Positions 1-5,889 of a stretch of DNA of 6,475 nucleotides are shown piece by piece. How positions within the stretch are numbered: the stretch's first letter is position 1; every line of letters begins with the position of its first letter. Where the stretch lies: assembly GCA_036166415.1 (NCBI GenBank), contig JAYZHP010000122.1, forward strand, positions 1 to 6,475, given 5' to 3'. The notes below the pieces were generated by a model, which saw only the letters and a program-made list of their open reading frames with translations, ran no database searches and was not told the origin of the DNA. The position numbers and the translations under genes were made by a program. The stretch is from TMED108 sp036166415. Its GTDB lineage: Bacteria; Fidelibacterota; Marinisomatia; Marinisomatales; TCS55.

Positions 1-1
1 C

Positions 2-79
2 TATGGAATAGATAATGGAGATTTACTCAATAAAACAGATAGTTTTATGATAAAAATTGATTATAAATTGAAACTCTGA
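2..79 (+). CDS. C-terminal fragment of an unidentified protein, possibly an outer-membrane beta-barrel
   Basis: Frame 2 is open from the left edge for 25 codons and stops at TGA 77-79. The peptide starts YGIDNG and ends DSFMIKIDYKLKL. The end alternates hydrophobic and polar residues, as in the last beta-strand of outer-membrane barrels, although the terminal residue is Leu, not the classical Phe. The rest of the gene lies outside the window, so family and function cannot be named. That this is a true gene end is supported by the intrinsic terminator about 110 bases downstream and by the lack of any other coding frame here. It could also be a chance open stretch, since only 25 codons are visible. 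Confidence 0.4.
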   Translation, partial: YGIDNGDLLNKTDSFMIKIDYKLKL

Positions 80-190
80 ATCAATGAGAAAAATTTGAAA
101 ATATTAACAGAAAAAAATAGTTATAAATGGAAAAATTAATAAAACCTCTTTTTTGTGGAAAGATTTTTCCTTGTATAGAAAATTAATCTA

Positions 191-216
191 AATGCACCTT
201 TTGAGGTGCATTTTTT
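191..216 (+). terminator. Intrinsic (Rho-independent) terminator
   Basis: AATGCACCT (191-199) pairs perfectly with AGGTGCATT (204-212) around a 4-base TTTG loop, giving a 9-bp stem followed by a T-run to 216, then GTTT. The reverse strand has only a short T-tract after the stem, so the terminator works on + strand transcripts. It most simply ends the transcript of the gene finishing at 79. It is unusual in lying only about 16 bases before the ATG at 233. Confidence 0.8.
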
Positions 217-221
217 GTTTT

Positions 222-226
222 AAGGA
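222..226 (+). promoter_or_regulatory. Shine-Dalgarno site for the zinc-ribbon gene
   Basis: AAGGA lies six bases before the ATG at 233. It sits directly after the T-run of the terminator, which supports this start codon and shows that the translated mRNA must include or begin within the terminator region. Confidence 0.6.
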
Positions 227-232
227 ATATAA

Positions 233-937
233 ATGGCAATAATTAAAGAAATAATTGGTTTGCAAAAAATTGATATTAAGCTCCAAGACATTGCTTCCCT
301 CCTAGGCGATCTTCCAGTAAAAGTTAATTCGTTAAAAAATGAAGAATTATCACTAATTGAAAGCGTTGAAAATGGGAAAAAACGTTTGAAGGAAATAGAA
401 CTAGAGTTAAATAAATGTGATTTATCCATTGAAGAAATAAAAGAAAAAATTGACAAGCACAAAGATCAGCTTTTTTTGGTTACTAATAATAAACAGTATG
501 ATGCTTTGCAATTAGAAATTGATCATCTTAAAAGTAATTCGGATGAGCTTGAAAACAAATTACTAGAATTTTCTGAAGAAAAAGAAACCTTAGAAGAAAA
601 AATAAAACTTGAGGAAGAAAATCTAGAATCACTTAGCACTGACTTGGTCAAAAGAAGAGAAAAACTTGAAGTGCTTATGAAAGAATCTTCTGAAGAAAAA
701 GATAAATTAGAGAAAGATCGCAAGGTGCAATTAAATGGCATTGATCCAATGATTCTTTCAAAATATGATAGAATATATGAAGCTAGAAATGGTCTATCTG
801 CGGTTCCAGTGGAAGGGTCTGCATGTGGAGGGTGTGGAGGATTTGTGCCGCCTCAAATTGTTTCAGAGGTAAGGGCAAATCAAGGACCGCATACCTGCGA
901 TAGCTGCAGTCGATTTCTTTATCACGATTCTGAATAG
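233..937 (+). CDS. Coiled-coil protein with C4 zinc ribbon (DUF164, CT398/FlgZ-like)
   Basis: This 234-residue protein has two parts. Residues about 10-165 are highly charged, rich in Glu, Lys and Leu, and should form a long antiparallel coiled-coil hairpin; the turn is near residues 80-96, where the segment VTNNKQYDAL resembles the conserved mid-hairpin motif of the family. Residues 196-230 form a zinc ribbon with CGGC (Cys198, Cys201) and CDSC (Cys222, Cys225). Length and architecture fit the DUF164 zinc-ribbon family. In that family Helicobacter FlgZ (HP0958) and Chlamydia CT398 bind sigma-54 and flagellar or secretion components, but the role outside those groups is poorly known. A nucleic-acid or protein scaffold role is inference only. 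Start ATG 233 has a good ribosome-binding site. The next feature, RNase P RNA, begins 33 bases after the stop codon. Family call is firm; function is not. Confidence 0.85.
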   Translation: MAIIKEIIGLQKIDIKLQDIASLLGDLPVKVNSLKNEELSLIESVENGKKRLKEIELELNKCDLSIEEIKEKIDKHKDQLFLVTNNKQYDALQLEIDHLKSNSDELENKLLEFSEEKETLEEKIKLEEENLESLSTDLVKRREKLEVLMKESSEEKDKLEKDRKVQLNGIDPMILSKYDRIYEARNGLSAVPVEGSACGGCGGFVPPQIVSEVRANQGPHTCDSCSRFLYHDSE

Positions 938-970
938 TAAATACTATTAAACTATTTGTAACTTATTATA

Positions 971-1321
971 TGAGCCGGTCGGATAGTTGCTCTTAATTCG
1001 CAGATTGTGAAATTAGGAGAGGAAAGTCCGAGCACCACAGGACAGGATACCTCCTAACAGGAGGAGCTGCTTTATGCAGTATGGATAGTGCAGCAGAAAA
1101 AATACCGCCTAATTTTAGGTAAGGGTGAAAAAGAGGTGTAAGAGACCCCTCATTTTTATTGAAAAGTAATAATGTGTAAACCCTATCCGGTGCAAGATCA
1201 AGTAAACCCTAAAATGTAGTCCGCATTGTTTGAAGGGAGGGTTGATCGCGTGACTTTATCAGCAATGATAAAGTTAGATGAATGGCTATCTATTACAAAA
1301 CTCGGCTTATAGACCGACTCA
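971..1321 (+). ncRNA. rnpB: RNase P RNA, bacterial type A
   Basis: This is the catalytic RNA that removes 5' leaders from tRNA precursors. P1 joins 971-980 to 1312-1321 (nine pairs, one C-A mismatch at 975/1317). P2 joins GATAG 982-986 to CTATC 1286-1290. P3 is a simple 9-bp hairpin 990-998/1011-1019. The core GAGGAAAGTCCGAGC (1019-1033) forms P4 with CTCGGCTTAT (1301-1310), keeping the universally conserved bulged U at 1027. AGGTAAGGGTGAAA (1117-1130) and the GTAAGAG loop (1138-1144) are conserved regions II and III. P14 is GATCAA 1196-1201 with TTGATC 1242-1247. P18 is a 9-bp stem (1253-1261/1266-1274) capped by a GCAA tetraloop. The L15 region (about 1211-1233) lacks an obvious GGU. No clear promoter was identified in the AT-rich 938-970, and no terminator follows; ends are set from P1 pairing. 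Confidence 0.96.
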
Positions 1322-1346
1322 AACATATTATTGGTTGAAGTAAAAT

Positions 1347-2339
1347 ATGCATAAAAGTAAAATTATTGGCATGGGTTTTAAAGTTCCTGATAATATCATT
1401 TCAAATGATGATTTATCAAAAATGATGGATACATCAGATGATTGGATTCAATCTAGATCAGGCATAAAAGAACGAAGGTGGGCTACTGATAAAATAGCGA
1501 CTTCAGACTTGGCTTTAGTAGCTGCGAATAATGCAATTTCAAATGCTGAAATAGATTCCAAAGAAATTGATATGGTTATTGTTGGTACCTTGTCTTCAGA
1601 TTACTTCTTTCCAGGTGTAAGCGCACAGCTCCAAGAAAAATTAAATTTAAATACCATTGGAGCTTTTGATATAAAAGCCGCTTGTTCAGCGTTTGTTTAT
1701 AGCATATCAATAGCAGATCAATATATTAAAACAGGAATGGCAAAAACTATATTGGTTGTAGGCGCAGAAACCCAAACAAAATTAATTGAAAAATCTACCG
1801 AAGGACGTGATGTTGCTGTCTTATTTGGAGATGGGGCAGGTGCCGCTATTTTAAAAAGAAGCGAAGATAAAAGTGAGATATTGTCAACGCACCTGCACTC
1901 AGAAGGAAAAGATCTCAAAAATTTATGGATGGAAGCACCTGGTACTAGTCATGGAAGTTGGTTTAAAGAAAATCAATTTGATAAGAGTAAATTTACTCCA
2001 AAGATGAATGGCAGAGAAGTGTTTCGCAATGCCGTCACTCGTTTTCCAGAGGTAATTAATGAAGCCCTTGATTTCAACAATTTGGATATTAATGATATCA
2101 AATTAATCATTCCACATCAAGCCAATTACCGTATTAGTGAAGCTGTAGCAAAAAGACTCGGAGTTGGGATGGATAAGGTTTATAGCAATATTCATAAGTA
2201 TGGAAATACGACTGCTGCATCTATTCCTATAGCGCTAACTGAAGCTATCGAATCTGGAAAAATAGGCAAAGGCGATATAATTATTTTGGCTGCTTTTGGA
2301 GCAGGGTATACATGGGCTTCAGCAGCCATAAAATGGTAA
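1347..2339 (+). CDS. fabH: Beta-ketoacyl-ACP synthase III (FabH family)
   Basis: FabH condenses an acyl-CoA (usually acetyl-CoA) with malonyl-ACP to start type II fatty acid synthesis in the cytoplasm. The 330-residue protein has the thiolase fold and the full catalytic triad: Cys113 in KAACSAF, His257 in IPHQAN and Asn287 in YGNTTAAS. Further family signs are GDGAGAAIL (161-169) and the C-terminal FGAGYTW. It is slightly longer than E. coli FabH (317), with extra residues around 190-220 (LWMEAPGTSHGSW and following) before KMNGREVFRNAV; similar insertions occur in other 3-oxoacyl-ACP synthase III proteins. A weak GAAG ribosome site lies at 1337-1340. plsX, fabD and acpP are not nearby, so the specific primer (acetyl, branched or other acyl) cannot be told. 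It starts 25 bases after the RNase P RNA end and leads a tightly packed operon. Confidence 0.93.
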   Translation: MHKSKIIGMGFKVPDNIISNDDLSKMMDTSDDWIQSRSGIKERRWATDKIATSDLALVAANNAISNAEIDSKEIDMVIVGTLSSDYFFPGVSAQLQEKLNLNTIGAFDIKAACSAFVYSISIADQYIKTGMAKTILVVGAETQTKLIEKSTEGRDVAVLFGDGAGAAILKRSEDKSEILSTHLHSEGKDLKNLWMEAPGTSHGSWFKENQFDKSKFTPKMNGREVFRNAVTRFPEVINEALDFNNLDINDIKLIIPHQANYRISEAVAKRLGVGMDKVYSNIHKYGNTTAASIPIALTEAIESGKIGKGDIIILAAFGAGYTWASAAIKW

Positions 2340-2351
2340 TTTGTCTCTTCT

Positions 2352-4682
2352 ATGATTAGAAATCAAAAAAAGAAATCATTTCTAGAAATTATTTTTAGTC
2401 AAAGCAATTATTATTGGCAGCAAATTGCCATGATATTAATTTTAGTAATTTCCCTTTCATTTTTATTTCCTGGGGGGAAAACACTATTATATTCATATCA
2501 ATTGAATGATGTTTCAAAAGAAGAAATAGTAGCCCCTTTTAATTTTCCTATACTAAAAAATAGCAATGAGCTTCAATCTGACCTTGATGAAGCAATAACA
2601 CTAGAACCATTTATCTTCATTAGATCAAATGATGCTGTAGCAAAGCAGCTTCAAGAAATAGATACTTTTTTTGATTTAACAGAAAAAATCCAAAGAGCAA
2701 ATATTAAATTAATTAATTCGAAAAGTAATTTATACAGAGAACGTTTTTCTGAAAATTTTAATGCATCTAGAATAGTTGTTGAAGCTGATAGCACTTCTTT
2801 GAAGCAGTTAAAAGATAAAATGATAGAAACTTTTTCATTTATTGATGAAGATGATAAATGGGGTATGATTTTATTTGATGACCCATCTTCTAGAAATAAT
2901 ATAGATTTAGAAAAAATAGAGAAGAAGATAATTAAAATCTCTAGAAACAGATGGGCTGAAGGAATATATGATATTCCTATTTCAGATATTCTTAGTAAGC
3001 AGGTAGCAATGAATTTATTAGATGGGAAAGCTAATATTCTTGTTGATCCATCAGATTATAATGATTTACAAGCTGCCTGGACTAAAGCACGCGTTGAAAT
3101 CACCAATGAATTTACTGAAAATGAAATAACACAACGAGAAATTGGCTACTCATTAATTGTAGAATTAATGAAGCCAAATTTATTATTTGATCGAGAAACT
3201 ACCGAACGTAGACAACAAGCTAGATTGGATAGAGTACCAAGAAATAAAGGAATTATCCTTGAAAATGAAAGAGTTGTAGAGGCAAATAAAAGAATTACTG
3301 AGGATGATTTAGAAAAACTTTTTTCATTATCTTTAGCTGTTGATGCTAAATCTGCGTCCGAAGATATTGTACAAATTACTTTAGCATATCTAGGGCGTAT
3401 AATCATTATAGGAATATTGGTTTCACTTTTATTTGGTTTTCTTTTTGTATATAAAAAAACAATTTTTGAAGATCAAAAAATGGTTTTGTTTCTATGCTTC
3501 ATTTTTTTGATTGAAGGGGTTTTAGCTTATTTGTTTACGCAAAAACTCGCACTTTCAGAATACTTGATTCCAATCACAGTTGCTGCAATGGTTATTACTA
3601 TCATGTTTGATGGATTTGTAGGTTTGATTGCAACATTTTCAATGATTTTTCTTATTGGAACGCAGATCGGCAATAATGTTGAGTTTATGATTACATCACT
3701 TTTTACATCTATTATGGGCATTTATACAGTAAGAAATCTTCGTCGGAGGAGTCAGCTCTTTACAGCGATATTCGTTTTAATTGGGTGTAGTACATTAGCG
3801 ATAATTGGCCAAGGTTTATTCAAAGGATATGATTGGCAGATAATGAGTTATGATATCATGAATTTGTTATTATTATCTGTGTTATCTCCTATTTTGACTT
3901 ATGGCCTGATTGGAATTCTAGAGGTCTCCTTTGGTATTACGACAAACCTGACCCTTATTGAATTATTAGATTTTCAACAACCTCTTCTAAAACGATTGCA
4001 ACAAGAAGCCAATGGAACATTTAATCATTGTGTTGTTGTTGGTAATTTAGCCGAAGCATGCGCTGATGCGATAGGAGCTAATTCATTGCTATGCAGAGTG
4101 GGTGCTTATTATCATGATATTGGTAAAATGCTTAGGCCTGAATACTATATTGAAAATCAATATGGTGGTGAAAATAAACACGATAAACTTACTCCAGTAA
4201 TGAGTGCGAAGATAATTAAAAGTCATGTTTCAGATGGGTTGCTGCTTGCAAAAGAATATAGCCTACCTAAAATTGTAAGCGACTTTATTCCTATGCATCA
4301 TGGAACCAGTCGTGTTGAATATTTTTATAGGCAAGCATTAGAAGAAGATAATAATGTTGATGAAGAACAGTTTAAATATTCGGGCCCTAAGCCAAACACG
4401 AAAGAAACGGGTATTCTTATGATATGCGAAGCGATTGAAGCTGGCATTCGATCAATTAAAGAACCCGATTTAATTAAAATTGAAGAAATGATAACTAAAA
4501 TCATTAATTCTAGAATATCATCAGGCCAATTATCAGAATGTCCATTGACGATGGATGAACTCACTAGAATTAAAGGCAATATGGATGGGAACTCCGGTCT
4601 TTTATCGGTTCTGAAAGGTATTTATCATATTCGCATAGAGTACCCAGAAGAATTAGAAAATAGTAAAGCTGCTGAAAAATGA
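2352..4682 (+). CDS. pgpH: Membrane 7TM-HD phosphodiesterase, PgpH/YqfF type (probable cyclic di-AMP hydrolase)
   Basis: The 776-residue protein has the PgpH layout: one N-terminal membrane helix (about 24-42), an extracytoplasmic domain (about 45-340, 7TMR-HDED type), seven membrane helices (about 344-366, 376-396, 402-419, 421-440, 443-460, 468-488, 500-526) and a cytoplasmic HD domain from about 550. Characterised PgpH proteins hydrolyse cyclic di-AMP. Metal-site residues seen are His559, His588-Asp589 in AYYHDIGK, His625 and His649-His650 in MHHGTS. The last ligand, normally Asp in a LADSVEA-like motif, is Glu693 here (MICEAIEAG). The GPKPNTKET stretch typical of the family precedes it. 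Start ATG 2352 has no clear Shine-Dalgarno site, but the next Met (27) is inside the first helix, so 2352 is preferred. It lies 12 bases after fabH, in the same frame, and overlaps ybeY by 4 bases. The yqfF-ybeY pairing is a known neighbourhood in Firmicutes. Family is sure; substrate is inferred. Confidence 0.9.
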   Translation: MIRNQKKKSFLEIIFSQSNYYWQQIAMILILVISLSFLFPGGKTLLYSYQLNDVSKEEIVAPFNFPILKNSNELQSDLDEAITLEPFIFIRSNDAVAKQLQEIDTFFDLTEKIQRANIKLINSKSNLYRERFSENFNASRIVVEADSTSLKQLKDKMIETFSFIDEDDKWGMILFDDPSSRNNIDLEKIEKKIIKISRNRWAEGIYDIPISDILSKQVAMNLLDGKANILVDPSDYNDLQAAWTKARVEITNEFTENEITQREIGYSLIVELMKPNLLFDRETTERRQQARLDRVPRNKGIILENERVVEANKRITEDDLEKLFSLSLAVDAKSASEDIVQITLAYLGRIIIIGILVSLLFGFLFVYKKTIFEDQKMVLFLCFIFLIEGVLAYLFTQKLALSEYLIPITVAAMVITIMFDGFVGLIATFSMIFLIGTQIGNNVEFMITSLFTSIMGIYTVRNLRRRSQLFTAIFVLIGCSTLAIIGQGLFKGYDWQIMSYDIMNLLLLSVLSPILTYGLIGILEVSFGITTNLTLIELLDFQQPLLKRLQQEANGTFNHCVVVGNLAEACADAIGANSLLCRVGAYYHDIGKMLRPEYYIENQYGGENKHDKLTPVMSAKIIKSHVSDGLLLAKEYSLPKIVSDFIPMHHGTSRVEYFYRQALEEDNNVDEEQFKYSGPKPNTKETGILMICEAIEAGIRSIKEPDLIKIEEMITKIINSRISSGQLSECPLTMDELTRIKGNMDGNSGLLSVLKGIYHIRIEYPEELENSKAAEK

Positions 4683-5116
4683 TTGATGTCCAGATTGAGA
4701 TTCATCCCAATATAGTTGATCCAAAAATTAATCAAATATCTAAATTAGTTTCCGAGGTTATGAAATCTGAAGGCAGAACAGATGCTGAAATTCTATTAAT
4801 TTTTACAAAAGATAATGTGCTATCGGATTTGAAAAAAAAATACTTTAATCAAGAGCATTTTACAGATGTAATTGCATTTAGATTAAATGATTATAAGGAA
4901 AATAAAGTTGAAGGTGAGATTTATATAAGCGTTCCTCAAGTTGAAAAAAATGCAAAAAAATACCACCAATCATTTGATAAGGAACTTGCAAGGATTATAA
5001 TTCATGGCAGTTTACATTTACTAGATTATAAAGATGAATTACCTGATGAAAAAATTCAAATGACAAAAAAAGAAGACTATTATCTAAATATATTGACTTG
5101 GGAAAATATAGCATGA
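4679..5116 (+). CDS. ybeY: rRNA maturation RNase YbeY (UPF0054)
   Basis: YbeY is a small metal-dependent endoribonuclease involved in 16S rRNA 3' end maturation and ribosome quality control. The 145-residue protein has the family signatures FTDVIAF (61-67, equal to the usual TDVLSF), EGEIYIS (78-84) and the metal-binding helix IIHGSLHLLDYKDE (107-120). His109 and His113 are present. The third ligand of the canonical HGxLHLxGYDH motif is replaced: K118-D119 stand where D-H is usual, and the usual Gly is Asp116. The Arg conserved before the TDV motif in proteobacterial YbeY is Phe56 here. As I recall, such departures also occur in Bacteroidota YbeY, so this looks like a lineage form rather than decay. 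The C-terminal MTKKEDYYL matches the family end. Start ATG 4679 overlaps the pgpH stop as ATGA, suggesting translational coupling, as no clear Shine-Dalgarno site is visible. Confidence 0.9.
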   Translation: MIDVQIEIHPNIVDPKINQISKLVSEVMKSEGRTDAEILLIFTKDNVLSDLKKKYFNQEHFTDVIAFRLNDYKENKVEGEIYISVPQVEKNAKKYHQSFDKELARIIIHGSLHLLDYKDELPDEKIQMTKKEDYYLNILTWENIA

Positions 5117-5889
5117 GCCAAATTGGCAATAAATTTGAAGCACTAGTTGAAATTGTTGCAAAGCTTAGATCTGTAGATGGATGTCCATGGGATATCGAAC
5201 AGACCGCAGAATCATTGTTACCTTATTTTATTGAGGAAGTATATGAGGTTATCGAAGCAATTGATGAGAAGAATTGGGATTCAGTTAAAGAAGAGCTGGG
5301 CGATGTCATGTTGCATCTAATCTTTCAGGCATTAATTGCGAATGAAAAAAATAAGTTTGAGATAGAAGACACTATTGAGTTTGTTAGCAAAAAACTCGTT
5401 CAAAGGCATCCTCATGTTTTTGGAGACGATAAAGCGGATGGTGCATTTCATGCAAAAAAAAATTGGGAAGAAGCAAAGCATAAAGAAAAGAAAAGAAAAT
5501 CAAGAATTGATGGCGTTCCAAGAACCTTACCTTCAATTGTTCAAGCACAACGAATCCAACAAAAAGCTAGCTATGCTGGTTTTGATTGGGAAGATTCAGA
5601 TGATGTCTGGAAAAAAATTAGCGAAGAGATTGATGAATTAAGAATTGCTGAAAAGAATAGAGATAAACAGCAAATTGAAAATGAGCTAGGCGATGTGATT
5701 TTTTCTGTAGTCAATCTCGCTCGATTTCTAGATATCTCTGCCGAAAATGCACTGCGTTTAACAAATAAGAAATTTATAAAACGCTTTATCTATATCGAAA
5801 ATGAGTTAGAAAAAACTGGCAAGAAATTTGAAGATTCTAGTTTAGCTGAGTTAGATCAAATTTGGAATCAAGCAAAGGGTCAAGAATGA
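5113..5889 (+). CDS. mazG: Nucleoside triphosphate pyrophosphohydrolase MazG
   Basis: MazG hydrolyses (d)NTPs to NMP and pyrophosphate, cleaning the nucleotide pool. The 258-residue protein has two tandem MazG domains. The first carries GCPWDIEQT (23-31), EEVYE (Glu41, Glu42, Glu45) and EELGD (Glu61, Asp64); the second carries EEIDE (Glu171, Glu172, Glu175) and ELGD (Glu191, Asp194). Both EExxE plus ExxD magnesium sites are thus intact. QRHPHVFG (98-105) and the linker NWEEAKHKEK are typical. Length is near that of E. coli MazG (263). The frame is open upstream to a TTG at 5098, but ATG 5113 is chosen: it gives an ATGA overlap with the ybeY stop, has GGGA (5100-5103) nine bases upstream, and begins the protein near the usual family start. 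Confidence 0.94.
   Translation: MSQIGNKFEALVEIVAKLRSVDGCPWDIEQTAESLLPYFIEEVYEVIEAIDEKNWDSVKEELGDVMLHLIFQALIANEKNKFEIEDTIEFVSKKLVQRHPHVFGDDKADGAFHAKKNWEEAKHKEKKRKSRIDGVPRTLPSIVQAQRIQQKASYAGFDWEDSDDVWKKISEEIDELRIAEKNRDKQQIENELGDVIFSVVNLARFLDISAENALRLTNKKFIKRFIYIENELEKTGKKFEDSSLAELDQIWNQAKGQE
5874..5879 (+). promoter_or_regulatory. Shine-Dalgarno site for the SGNH hydrolase gene
   Basis: AAAGGG lies six bases before ATG 5886, inside the mazG 3' end. It supports 5886 as the start and suggests this gene can also be initiated independently of coupling to mazG. Confidence 0.55.

Noticed and set aside
157..170. Small hairpin GGAAA-GATT-TTTCC upstream of the terminator
   Set aside because: Only 5 bp, AT-rich and without a following T-run; likely chance in such AT-rich sequence, though it could be part of an anti-terminator if attenuation were shown.
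153..179. Possible promoter TTGTGG (153-158) and TATAGA (174-179)
   Set aside because: The spacer is 15 bases, shorter than ideal, and AT-rich sequence yields many such matches; the transcript would begin just before the terminator.
220..462. Minus-strand open frame of 80 codons across the start of the zinc-ribbon gene
   Set aside because: It is antisense to a well-supported gene, Ser/Phe-rich as expected from the complement of Glu/Lys-rich coding, and has no family motif.
523..741. Minus-strand open frame of 72 codons inside the zinc-ribbon gene
   Set aside because: Very Ser/Phe-rich complement of the coiled-coil region; no motif or ribosome site.
3146..3406. Minus-strand open frame of 86 codons inside pgpH; others at 1718-1918, 3527-3721 and 4325-4579
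   Set aside because: All lie antisense to clear genes with intact family motifs and show no recognisable domain.
5098..5112. TTG start five codons upstream for mazG
   Set aside because: ATG 5113 gives the ATGA overlap seen at neighbouring junctions and a better-placed GGGA; TTG initiation is less likely.
5375..5641. Plus-strand open frame of 88 codons within mazG in another frame
   Set aside because: It overlaps the conserved MazG domains entirely; its Lys-rich content is a frame-shadow of MazG.
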